DNA from: Sipunculus nudus
Lineage: Eukaryota; Annelida; Sipuncula; Golfingiida; Sipunculidae
DNA length: 64,000 nucleotides
Assembly (NCBI GenBank): GCA_026874595.1
Contig: CM049313.1
Coordinates: 12,335,508-12,399,507 of the forward strand
Reading direction: 5' to 3'
Below are positions 1 through 9,988 of the stretch, piece by piece. A program made the position numbers and the translations under genes. Position 1 is the stretch's first letter; the number at the start of each line of letters is the position of its first letter. Under the pieces are notes generated by a model. The model was not told where the DNA came from. It did not search any database and saw only the letters and a program-made list of their open reading frames with translations.

Positions 1-457
1 CACTAAGACCAAAATCATCGACACAAACTTTAGAATTAACGATTCAGAGATCTACAAAAAGTCCGGATTAATAAAAATCTCTACCGTTAGTTCCTGCAGT
101 TTATCAAGATCAAACTCATTAAATCCGGATATTTATCCAGATGAAGTTCACCGCCGTCCAGATATTTATCTGATATCCTATGGAGCAGAATTTTATTTCA
201 TCGAAACCCTGTCCGGATTGATCTCCGAATTAATGGCATCAATAGTCCGGATTTTAATCAAAGTGAGTTCCATCGAGTGGAATTTCTTCTTGATCCCTGT
301 CACCACATACATAAATTGTATCTTGATCAACCTCATAAATCCCTGATTTTTATCCAGGTCACCATCTCGTAGTTGAGAATTATATCTAGAATTCCTGCCA
401 AAATCAGGATCTTTTTCCAGAACAGCATCGAGTCTTGACTTTTTATCATGATAATCT
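1..457 (-). pseudogene. decayed, internally repeated coding-like segment
   Basis: Read on the minus strand, one frame stays open for 87 codons (456 down to 193) and is rich in Asp, Leu and Lys. The sense then moves to the next frame. A block reading LDKNQGF followed by EVDQD (near 358-318) recurs as LDKYPDL followed by NEFDLDK (near 140-100), about 218 bases away and partly in another frame. At DNA level the repeat shows as CTGGATAAA followed by a GAGTTTGATC-like stretch. Repeats that keep their wording while changing frame suggest a once-coding tandem repeat with indels. No ATG in a good context and no clear splice sites were seen, and it may continue beyond the left edge. The family is not recognised. 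A purely non-coding diverged repeat is the alternative. Confidence 0.3.
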
Positions 458-1365
458 CAAAAATGTCCGAATTTCATGTCCCAGGTCTATTTATTATTCT
501 GATCTCGTCCACTAAGCTGGATTCTCTCCTAATCAACCACAAAACCCATCACCTGTACCTGCTTCAGTGGTCGGTTGGCCTGCCTCCGATTTGTATGTGG
601 CTATTTGTACGAATGGATTATGATGAGATAATAATATATATGTATATTATAAAAAAATATATTAAATTTAATATATATATATTAATTAAAGGTAATCTAC
701 ACGTTCTTTTATAATAAATATGTGATTATCTTCTTGTGTAAATATACAAATAACTCTGCTGAAGGATTTGAGTTAGGTAAGATGCGGACTACTGTTTATG
801 TATATGGGTTCATGTTTCTATATGGTTTAGCTCAGCATTTTTTGTTTTTAATATTCACCTAGGATTTAGTTCTGGGGGTGTTTTATTGAATATTTCCCTT
901 CACGTCGTGCATCACTTTTACTTGGTGCCCAGGAATCAATATTTGAGTACCCTGTTCCATAGATACATTGGTGTTTTTTTTTGCATTAGTTTGTGTGATC
1001 CACAAAACAATATGGTCCATTATTTTGAAGTATTGTTCATTATCTTGATATGTTTGCGGGTTAAGAAGGTTAGACGCACAATCATTGATGAGAGTACTCG
1101 AAGCATTTTAAACGATAGAGAAGCCCGTCACGCTAGGATCATGTGAGATTAAGTAAACTACAAAGTAGGACATACAACAGATCAGGTGGGAAACAAAGGT
1201 TGGCTGAATCGATTTGTTATTAGGATCTGAATTTTGTTCACTCTACTGTCTTCATTATTGCCTTCTTTGTGATTTATAACTGTAAATAACAATTAAATGT
1301 ATAAAAAGGTAGTAAGGATGATTTTAATATCTTTATTCTAATTCATTTGAATTTTACTTTTATTG
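458..1365. other. AT-rich stretch without a supported gene
   Basis: Low-complexity TA runs occur around 626-690. A frame at 886-1146 on the plus strand is open for 86 codons and ends in a basic segment (KKVRRTIIDESTR), with AATTAAA about 145 bases beyond. It lacks a convincing upstream splice acceptor and resembles nothing known to me. Nothing else stands out. Confidence 0.5.

Positions 1366-1414
<49 letters not shown>
1366..1414. repeat. (TA)n(TG)n compound microsatellite
   Basis: About 10 TA units run directly into about 15 TG units. Such compound tracts mutate fast and are probably polymorphic. Confidence 0.95.
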
Positions 1415-1416
<2 letters not shown>

Positions 1417-1499
1417 GTGGGGTTGGTTGGTGTGTTGTGGTGCATGTGTGTATGCGTGATAAATAGCATTGATATGACGCAAATCTTTGCTATTATATA

Positions 1500-1846
1500 A
1501 TGCTGACTTAACTAAGTACATGTGCATCAGCAGAATTCCAGTAGGGTTTCGGACTATGTGACAGGGCAGTATCACAGGCTTTTATATCCTTGTGTAAACC
1601 AGGTCCGATAATTACTACACCTGCGAGGTCTGGGTGCGTAATCGTTTTCAATACTTGGTCATTAAACAGCGGAACCCTGAAAAGCGCACCCGTTTGTGGG
1701 TGAAAACGGCCGTCAGGCACGACATTCCCAATAGGCCTGCAGACTCTCACCCAGAGTTTTGGCCGACCGCGAAAATTTTACCTCCTTGGATTCGAACTCA
1801 CAATCTCCCGGCTATGAGTCTTGTGCTCTGCCACTGAGCAAACCAC
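1500..1846 (-). mobile_element. tRNA-derived SINE, copy 1
   Basis: On the minus strand the element starts with a tRNA-like head. An A-box-like TTTGCTCAGTGGCAGAGC (1822-1842 region) is followed by a B-box-like GAGTTCGAATCC (near 1789-1800), the two parts of an RNA polymerase III internal promoter. The body carries GATTACGCACCC, GATATAAAAG and TGTGATAC, and ends with AATTCTGCTGATGCACATGT. These body and tail motifs recur in the same order in the copy at 57385-57680, so both belong to one SINE family. Molluscan V-type SINEs such as RUDI are possible relatives, but I could not verify the family name. The element moves through LINE-encoded enzymes and makes no protein; ORFs crossing it should be ignored. 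Confidence 0.8.
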
Positions 1847-1928
1847 AGAAGTCAGTAACACCCTGATATGTTAGAATATGCTATTTCTTACCGTACTAAT
1901 GTATGTGTCCGTATTCTTTTCCTGACAG

Positions 1929-2058
1929 GTGGAAGTGCAACTGTAACGTTCTGGTTCAGGGCCAATGTGTTAACTCCCCAAAATACAAATATGCATCTTT
2001 TTTACCCGTTGTAAAGCACTCGGGGAAAGTTCACATTATTACCATTCAATTTTCATGA
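1929..2058 (+). other. possible terminal exon (weak)
   Basis: A pyrimidine-rich acceptor (TATTCTTTTCCTGACAG) is followed by 42 open codons and a TGA. The reading frame begins one base into the exon (phase 1) and starts WKCNCNVLVQGQC, with three cysteines in eleven residues, which would suit a secreted domain. No partner exon was found upstream; a SINE lies just before it. A chance acceptor plus a short open frame is quite possible. Confidence 0.22.
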
Positions 2059-3136
2059 AATAATTTAAAGCTGTTAGCTAATATCTCAGACGTTAAAAAG
2101 ACACGAATGTCATACAATATCCTATTACCTATATTCAATCTATATTATGAGAGCTTCGAGGAGGAAGCATGGTTTGAATACTTTGAGAGTAAGGCGTCTC
2201 CAATTGCCAAAGAGCATTAAACATGAATTTACTACTATATTACAACATAGAAAAACAAGGGACCCATGGGTCACGTCGCTCAGCTGAAGTTTGAAATTTT
2301 TGCAATTGCAAAATATGCAAAATATTCTATTGTAATGTTTTTCAGTTATATAAGCATATGAAAACCTAAGATTAAAGGGGCCCTCCTAATTGGTTATATT
2401 AAATTTCTAAATATATGATTGCAATATAATACTCTGACAAGACTGTCATGAAGAAAAACAGTAAAAGTTTGGAGATACCGTGATGCATATAAAAAAATTT
2501 ACAGGTGGACAGGCAAATGGACAGAAGTGACTAATACCATTATTTCACTTTCAAGGGAAAAATGCATTTAAGTTTATTTATAAGCCTATTTATAGTCCAT
2601 TAATAGTTTTATAGTCTATTAATAGTTTTAATCTGATTCATTTTTTTTTTTATTTACAAGTTTAATAAATTTGTAATTAAAACAAGCATGACCTGCGACA
2701 TCATGGACTGCGATTCACAACTTCTAGTAAAATTGTTGTAGAACCTATATGCCAATTTTGTTTAAACTTTCTACGTGCCATAAATTCTTATCATATATGT
2801 CTGGTTTAAACATAGTGAATGATGGTCTGAGGCAAAATGTATAGTTGTTGAGCTATCAGGAATTAATCCCACAGCTTGCTCGATACCTGTCAGTCTCAAA
2901 AGGAATACCACACAGGCCACATATAAGATCAAAATATAGCAAAAGATCAAGAAGATTTATTGTGAAACGGGTGCTTCCATATTAATTTTTATTCAATACA
3001 AGCCAACTGTATTGAGCTTTCATAAATGATGGTCATATTTATTAAAAAATCTTTGACCCAATGCAAGATTACATTAATTTACATCCCACTGCATTCACTT
3101 TAATAGTTCTTGAGATAATATGTTCTCAAGAAATTT

Positions 3137-3345
3137 AAAGATGGCTTCCTGGTGGCCATATTTGATTTCTGACAGGTCGAAAATTGAACAACAAACATCC
3201 TCTAAAAGGGACCAAACATCATAAAAAAATCACATAAACTGCCCTGGCAAAAGGATTTCTAAAATGGCTACCTGGCAGACATAATGGTTTTCTGACAAGT
3301 CTGACATTTGATATCACACATCCTCCAATAAGACACTAAACTTGT
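3137..3345 (+). repeat. two diverged ~122-bp units inside HINE copy 1
   Basis: AAGATGGCTTCCTGG ... TTTCTGACAGGTC ... CATCCTC recurs about 122 bases later as AAAATGGCTACCTGG ... TTTCTGACAAGTC ... CATCCTC. It is part of the tandem core of the surrounding element. Confidence 0.6.
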
Positions 3346-3984
3346 AGCAACTGCTCCAAAGAATGTAACAGTTATGAATGTCCAAAACAATTCAAAAAGC
3401 ATGATCAGGTTGGAGAGCTCTCATATCAGATTTATGAACATGCAAATGTAAAAAGTGCAAGTCCAATTTGTTTTGATTATCAGCTTGCTATTCAATGGGG
3501 TCAGCAGGGTAGGTAAACTGCAAAACCTAAAGAAAAGAAATGCAGAAAGCATCACTAAGAGTCTTGTAATCAAATAAAGCCATCCTAAATCCAGGTACAG
3601 ACCCACATATTATCAGAACAAACACTTGCTGGTATATCTGATGATTTGTATAATAATATTCAGATATCTAGAAAACTAAGTTTATTGCTATGATTCCATG
3701 ATATAAACTACAAAATGTTCCCATCATTTTATAAATCAGTAGTTAAACCTTAACATTTAACTCTCATAGTCTTAATGCCTGGCCAAAGCATTCCGGCAAC
3801 AGTGTTTTTGTTATGCACTAATGTAATATTCTTATCACTCCATGAGCTGATACAAAAGGGAGTCATATATCACCAGTGTCACTGACAATTATGGGCACAC
3901 AGTGAGATGTACCGGTTGTGAGTGCCATGGTTATATATACAAGAAAACAAGAAAAATAGAGATCGTCTACAAAATAAGTTATTG

Positions 3985-4850
3985 TTAACATCCCTGACCT
4001 ATGACCTTGGCCTTTTGCCCACATTTCAACTGGATTCTTTCTAAATGATGGGTAACTACTAACCACTTAGATCTGGCCGGGTGTAATTACTTGGCAACCA
4101 ATGGGTGAATAATTTAGACCTGCAACCTTTAACCTCCTGACCAGCTGACCTCAAAATCAATTAGTTATTTCTTCATGCAAAAAGACCCATAAATATGAAG
4201 TTTGAATCAAATTCAGTGATGCATAGATGTGGCATATGTGAAAGACTGAATGTTTGGGTTGAACAGTTTCACTTGAAATATGTTCACAAGCATTTAGAAC
4301 AATATTGTGACCTTGACCTTTGACCTTTTGAACTCAACATCAATAGGCTTCTTCTCCTATTGGTAGGTAAGCCATATATGACAGATGGAAAGTATAGATT
4401 GAAAAGTTTGCTGAAAATGACTCCACGTAAGAAGAGGGTGCTGTGAACTTGACCTTTGACCTCAAAATCAACAGGTCTTTTCCCCTGTCGGCAGAGAAGC
4501 AATATCAGTGCTGAAAGGTTTGAAAGGAAAGGTCTAGCTTGAAATGTGTCCACAACCTTTTCAAAGAAGTGGATCCTGTGACCCTGACCTTTGACCTTGT
4601 GACCTCAACATCTATAGTATTCTTCTCCCACTTAGTAGGTGAGCTATATGTGAAAGATCAAAGAATTGGGATGAAAGGTTTGGCTTAAAATGCATCCACA
4701 GGCTTTTTCAAAGAAGTTGGTTCTGTGACCTTGACTTTTGACCTTGTGACCTCAAAATAATTATAGTTCTTCCAATGTTGGTAGGTAAGCTGTATGTGAA
4801 AGATGGAAGGTTTGGGATGAAAATTTTGGCTAAAAGAATTATTTCTGGGG
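3985..4850 (+). repeat. ~136-bp tandem repeat carrying TGACCT half-sites
   Basis: About six diverged units. Each has a cluster of TGACCT half-sites, then CTCAAAATCAA-type sequence, GTAGGTAAGC and GATGGAAGG. At 4308-4326 the cluster is TGACCTTGACCTTTGACCT, a direct repeat with spacers of 0 and 1. Units at 4450-4462 and 4585-4597 hold perfect TGACCTTTGACCT (DR1); the unit near 4726-4744 has one change. Spacings between the last four clusters are about 136, 135 and 147. The array is the core of HINE copy 1. Confidence 0.85.
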
Positions 4851-4993
4851 GGTGTAAACACCCCCAATAACTTCGAGAATATAGGTCGCAGTGACCTAAT
4901 TTCAGGTTTGCAAAGGGAGATCTTTTTAGAACCTCTAAGACTGCATAGGGTTCATTGCCCTAGCCCCTACGGTTACGATTTGTGCCCTGCTAA

Positions 4994-5050
4994 CGGACGG
5001 CCGGCCGGCCGGACAGCCGGACGGACAGACGGAAGGACGACGGACAAAGA
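4994..5050. repeat. ACGG-type microsatellite next to the HINE 3' hairpin
   Basis: Runs of GGACGG, GGCC and GGACGGACAG units end in GACGACGGACAAAG. The same tail occurs before the hairpins at 14791-14821 and 28795-28825. Confidence 0.85.
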
Positions 5051-5099
5051 CCCGTCGCTATAGCCCAGCATGACTGAAAATCAGCTGAGCTAATAAAAC

Positions 5100-5403
5100 C
5101 ATTTTCACCCACGTATCTGCCGGCATGCCAATTTGAACATAACTGGCCAAACCAGCTAATTGAAAGTGTCACCTGCAGATGATTTATTTGATTACACTGA
5201 GGACCCGACGCTCCCTATATACATTTACCATTATCTGCAGGACCATACTATATACTTTGCAACATAATGATTTCCGGCTAAAGATATACATGAGCAAAAT
5301 TGCATCAAGGAAGAACGATACAACTGTTAGCGCTCCAGGTACAATGGGCGGCGAACCAATCAAAGCGGTCAAGGGCAGTGACGAAGCACTTGAACTTGAG
5401 GGT
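5100..5403. other. no supported gene
   Basis: Lies between the HINE 3' hairpin and a hAT-like element. Short frames on both strands around 5179-5480 overlap one another and show no motifs. Confidence 0.5.
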
Positions 5404-5769
5404 ACATGATGTAGGACTCGACTCCATTTTTTTAATGACTCAGACTTGGACCCGAGGGTCTTGAACTCGGACTTGTACACGGAGGTAAGGGCTTGTTTAA
5501 GCTCTTCCTCAGGAACTCAATGTTATTAAACATTCAAGGAAAGAGTACTTGTGAACTAACAACATTTTTGCTATTATCCAAAATATCCTTTCTAATTTCT
5601 TTTAGGGGTTTGTATTCGTCTCAGACTCGGACTTGGACTCGAGTTCCAAACGACTCCGACTCGATAAAGGTGGACTTGGACTCGAACCTCAAGGATTCCG
5701 ACTTGGACTCGGGTAACCTGGACACGAACTTGCACTTGCACTCGGATTGTGTGGACTAATGCATCACTG
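5404..5769 (+). mobile_element. GACTCGGACTTGG-rich hAT-like element, copy 1
   Basis: The left end is near ACATGATGTAGGACTCGAC and the right end is GGACTAATGCATCACTG, whose reverse complement starts CAGTGATGCATTAGTCC. The interior is a degenerate repeat of GGACTCGGACTTGGACTCG. The same ends and interior occur near 22737-22843, 37636-37896 and 48955-49430. CAGTG-type ends fit hAT elements, but no 8-bp target duplication is visible here. ORFs in it (Asp/Ser/Leu-rich) are artefacts of the repeat. Confidence 0.55.
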
Positions 5770-5810
5770 GTCAAGAGGCAAGTCTTCTGTGTACCTCGGC
5801 AGTTTATTTG

Positions 5811-6420
5811 ACAGACATGGACACCTATTATGACGTCACAGTTAGGATGGGTACAGCACGTACATCTTTTTTCATGTCACGTGGGCATCAAAACAGCCAC
5901 AACAAGCGGATCTTCAGTGACAATGTAATCTCAGCCTTACTCTCTGGCTAAGAGAGCTCGATGACAACCATGTGCAGACAGGGACACATGTTATGACGTC
6001 ACAGTTAGGATGGGTACAGCACTGCATCGTTTTCATGTCACGTGGTCATCAGAACAGCCACAAAATCCGGATCTTCAGTGACAATGTAATCTCAGCCTTA
6101 CTCTCTAGCTGAGAGAGCTGGATGACAACTATATACAGACAGGGACACATATTATGACGTCACAGTTAGGATAGGTACAGCACTTGCATCGTTTTCATGT
6201 CACGTGGGCATCAAAACAGCCACAAAAATCCGGATCTTCAGTGACAATGTAATCTCAGCCTTACTCTCTGGCTCAGAGAGCTGGATGAAACTATATGCAG
6301 ACAGGGACACATATTATGACGTCACAGTTAGGACGGGTACAGCACGTGCATCGCTTTCATGTCACGTGGGCATCAAAACAGCCACAAAAATGCGCATCTT
6401 CAGTGACAATGTAATATCAG
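5811..6420 (+). repeat. four-unit 162-bp tandem array with a CRE and an E-box in each unit
   Basis: TGACGTCA lies at 5831, 5994, 6155 and 6317, so the period is 161-163. Each unit also holds CACGTG at 5878, 6039, 6201 and 6363, always 45-47 bases after the CRE. A conserved CTTCAGTGACAATGTAAT block and TTACTCTCTGGC follow, except that the last unit breaks off. Both palindromes are perfect in all four units although neighbouring bases vary. Frames across it are repeat artefacts. Confidence 0.9.
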
Positions 6421-6476
6421 CGCCGCGATACCTTACCGCATGGTGAAATCGGAGTCAAAATACACCCCAAGAAAGC

Positions 6477-6600
6477 GAACCCTCTGCACTGTAAAAACAC
6501 TTGTGTTAAAAAACAACACAAGAACGTGTTGAAGCATATGACACAATCTTGTGTTGTTGCAACACAAAACTTGTGTAAATGATGGGCTGTCCAGTGCAGA
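6477..6600. mobile_element. ACACAAG/CTTGTGT-rich terminal fragment with CACTGTAAAAACAC end
   Basis: ACTGTAAAAACACTTGTGTT is followed within 120 bases by repeated ACACAAG and CTTGTGT in both orientations. The same 20 bases occur in the heart of the foldback at 13170-13396, so both are pieces of one family. CAGGGGCGTAGC at 6633 is a separate hAT-like end. Confidence 0.5.
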
Positions 6601-6690
6601 ACAATAGCCTTGTGTTCTCTGTGTATCACGCTCAGGGGCGTAGCAATTAAGTCAGAGACAGTGCCTGCTTTTGTTACGGGCTGATTTCCG

Positions 6691-8345
6691 CCAACACCCG
6701 TATACATGTGAAGCATTTTGAATTCATTCATACAGAAGTCGACCATTTGGACTGCAGCAGCGACAACAAGCAACATTAGAGGAACCAGCTCACAGCATAA
6801 GGAAAACTTGCTAGTAGCATATATAGAGAAAGCTTCTATGAGAAGACTTATTTGTAAATATATACATATAAACTTATTTCATTAACTTTAACTGAAATTG
6901 ATTGAAAATATTGGTGGTGATTTCCATTAATGTAATTTTTAATGATACACATGGGCTAATACACACACTAGGGTTGTGTCCAAATGCAAACAATTAAGTA
7001 CATTTTCATTGAAATTAAAATGTATCAAATTAATCAAACGCAAATGCTATAAGATATAGTATTTATTGCCAATGCAAATTCGACAATATTTTCAAATGCA
7101 CATGCAATTAAAATTCATCTGCACTTTACTTCTATATTGTCACCTGACACTAAGAGTTATGTGTACAGTAATGATTTGCTCTTCGAATATAGAGCTGCTG
7201 AAACCATTATTATTTGATTGGTTCTAAGTGAAGCTTATTATTCTGAGATTGCATTCAATAACTGCATGCATTCAATTTTGAAAATGAAATAATCCCCTTC
7301 TCCATTTAATTGCAAATGCGCATTCTTAATGCTGATACATTTGCTTTTAAACCCATGCCTTACACACACACATGCGCGCGCAACTGAATAAGCTAAATTA
7401 TTATCACATACGACGTTGTTGTTAGCCTTGTGTATGATGGGATGTTATAAGGCCAAACAAAAAATGGTTGGGTTTCCGGGGTCTCCCCGAAACTACAGAT
7501 TCTCAGTATTAATTTTCGGACATTTCTTTCATGTAAATTAAAAAATAGAATAAAAATATCCATTATGTTATGACCTGTTCATTAAACAGTTTTGTTATTT
7601 TCATGATGTTACCTGATCACATGAAAATATCGAAAACATAATGATGGAAAGTTAAATAAACATTGCCCTCCTGTTCTGATTTCTGATAAAAAGTGCTTGA
7701 GATCCCAACCAGTTTTCTGCCTAAACCGTTGATAGTATAACCTTACAATTAAACATGTTACCCTTTTCAAATATTTGTGTGGAGGTGTATGAAAGGGGGG
7801 GGGGGGGGAGTACAGGTGAAATAGGGTCACTTCACTTAAATTTGCTACAGAGCAGCCCGATGATAAGGGAAAACAGAGAGTCACTGGTCAGTCTATTAGC
7901 ATACGACTCTAGGTGAGCACATGGCCAAACCCGTACTATTATCTATGTTGCGAGACTTATTAAGCTTTATACATTAAATGGCCATGACAAAGAACCAGGG
8001 GTATCAAGACTTATGTACTGGGCTGTAACTGATTGGAAATACTGTCAGCGTTGACACCTGGTCGGGGGGTGCAACTTTAAAATAACGTTTTGCTTCATGA
8101 GAAACGAGCTATTTTTAAACAATCCTTGATTTTTATGCCTGATTTAATAAAATCTTACCATATTTTTTTGGTTATTCTTCCACAGTTCGTGTGACAAGGA
8201 GTGCACTACGATGTCTGGTGTCACTACTACCAGCATATGGAAAGCATCGGGAGACAGCAGGCACTGTCTTTGCCTATTTTCTTGAAGAGAAAGAGGTTTG
8301 TTGCTTTACATTGATTTTTTTTTTAAATTTCATATTTTGGCGTAG
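6691..8345 (+). repeat. 1.65-kb tandem segment, copy A
   Basis: Homology to copies B and C begins at CCAACACCCGTATAC. Sequence before that point differs, so the array starts here. Contents in order: a block ending TTATTTGTAAATATATAC; an AT-rich stretch with repeated ATGCAAA-type words; a G run at 7796-7809; then the exon-like block at 8187-8300. Differences from B and C are scattered substitutions, small indels and homopolymer lengths, which suggests recent duplication. Confidence 0.9.
8187..8300 (+). other. exon-like block repeated in the 1.65-kb array
   Basis: A good acceptor (TTATTCTTCCACAG) precedes a frame reading RVTRSALRCLVSLLPAYG and then KHRETAGTVFAYFLEEKE. A weak donor (GAG|GTTTGT) may follow. 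The block recurs near 9861-9945, where 30 bases are deleted in frame, and near 11619-11715, where the frame ends in a stop right after YAYFL. I do not recognise the peptide. Retention of frame in three copies is suggestive but expected if the duplication is very recent. Confidence 0.3.
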
Positions 8346-9988
8346 CCAACAGCCGTATACATGTGAAGCATTTTGAATTCATGCATGCAGAAGTCGACCA
8401 TTGGGACTGCAGCAGCGACAACAAGCAACATTAGAGGAACCAGCTCACAGCATTAGGAAAACTTGCTAGTAGCATATATAGAGAAAGCTTCCATGAGAAG
8501 ACTTATTTGTAAATATATACATATAAACTTATTTCATTAACTTTAACTGAAATTGATTGAAAATATTGGTGGTGATTTCCATTAATGTAATTTTTAATGA
8601 TACACATGGGCTAATACACACACTAGGGTTGAGTTCAAATGCAAACAATTAAGTACATTTTCATTGAAATTAAAATGTATCAAATTAATCAAACGCAAAT
8701 GCTATAAGATATAGTATTTATTGCCAATGCAAATTCGACAATATTTTCAAATGCACATGCAATTAAAATTCATCTGCACTTTACTTCTATATTGTAACCT
8801 GACACTAAGAGTTATGTGTACAGTAATGATTTGCTCTTCGACTATAGAGCTGCTGAAACCATTATTGTTTGATTGGTTCTAAGTGAAGCTTTATATTCTG
8901 AGATTGCATTCAATAACTGCATGCATTCATATTTGAAAATGAAATAATCCCCTTCTCCTTTTAATTCCAAATGGGCCTTCTTAAATGCTAATTCATTTGC
9001 ATTTAAACCCAAGCCTTACACACACATGCACGGGCAACTGAATAAGCTAAATTATTATCACATACGACGTTGTTGTTAGCCTTGTGTATGATGGGATGTT
9101 ATAAGGCCAAACAAAAATTGGTTGGTTTTCAGGGGTCTCCCCCCCCCCCCCGAAACTACAGATTCTCAGTAGAAATTTTCGGACATTTCTTTCATGAAAA
9201 TTAAAAAAAAAGATTAAAAATATCCATTATGTTATGACCTGTTCAGCAAACAGTTTTGTTATTTTCATGATGTTACCTGATCACATGAAAATATCGAAAA
9301 CATAATGATGGAAAGTTAAATAAATATTGCCCTCCTGTTCTGATTTCTGATAAAAAGTGCTTGAGATCCCAACCAGTTTTCTGCCTAAAACCGTTGATAG
9401 TATAACCTTACAATTAAACATGTTACCCTTTTCAAATGTTTGTGTGGAGGTGTATGAAAGGGGGGGGGGACAGGTGAAATAGGGCCACTTCACTTAAATT
9501 TGCTACATAGCAGCCCGATGATAAGGGAAAACAGAGAGTCACTGGTCAGTCTATTAGCATACGACTCTAGGTGAGCACATGGCCAAACCCGTACTATTAT
9601 CTGCATGAGTTGCGAGATTTATGAAGCTTTATACATTAAATGGCCATGACAAAGAACCAGGTGTATCAAGACTTATGTACTGGGCTGTAACTGTCTGTAA
9701 AACACTGTCAGCGTTGACACCTCGTCGGGGGGGGGGGGGGGGGGTGCAACTTTAAAATAACGTTTTGCTTCATGAGAAACGAGCTATTTTAAACAATCCT
9801 TGATTTTTATGCCTGATTTAATAAAATCTTACCATATTTTTTTGGTTTTTCTTCCACAGTTCGTGTGACAAGGAGTGCATATGGAAAGCATCGGGAGACA
9901 ACAGGCACTGCCTATGCCTATTTTCTTGAAAATGAAAGAGGTTTTTTGCTTTACATTGATTTTTTTTATATTTCATATTTTGGCGTAG
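8346..9988 (+). repeat. 1.65-kb tandem segment, copy B
   Basis: Near-identical to copy A from GCCGTATACATGTGAAGC onward. Its C run (near 9139) and G runs (near 9461 and 9727) differ in length from those in A and C. Confidence 0.9.

Larger units (their letters stand above)
2257..5092 (+). mobile_element. full-length pearl/HINE-like non-autonomous element, copy 1
   Basis: The left end (2257-2289) reads GGGACCCATGGGTCAC followed by GCTCAGCTGA. The right end (5061-5092) is a hairpin, TAGCCCAGC pairing with GCTGAGCTA with one mismatch. Just inside the right end lies a CGGACGG-type microsatellite (about 4994-5047), and before that a tandem array. The same left and right ends, in the same order and about the same distance apart, bound 25848-28826. 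A tandem core, a short ACGG-like microsatellite and a 3' hairpin are the architecture of oyster pearl elements, now classed with Helitron-like (Helentron/HINE) elements. No Rep-helicase was seen, so it would have been mobilised in trans. Boundaries are inferred from two copies and may be off by several bases. Confidence 0.65.

Noticed and set aside
1789-1846. tRNA gene on the minus strand
   Set aside because: A and B boxes are present, but the region is the head of a SINE and does not fold as a full tRNA by eye.
6417-6776. 119-codon minus-strand frame
   Set aside because: Spans the ACACAAG-rich repeat, a hAT-like end and the start of the 1.65-kb array, with no coherent domain.
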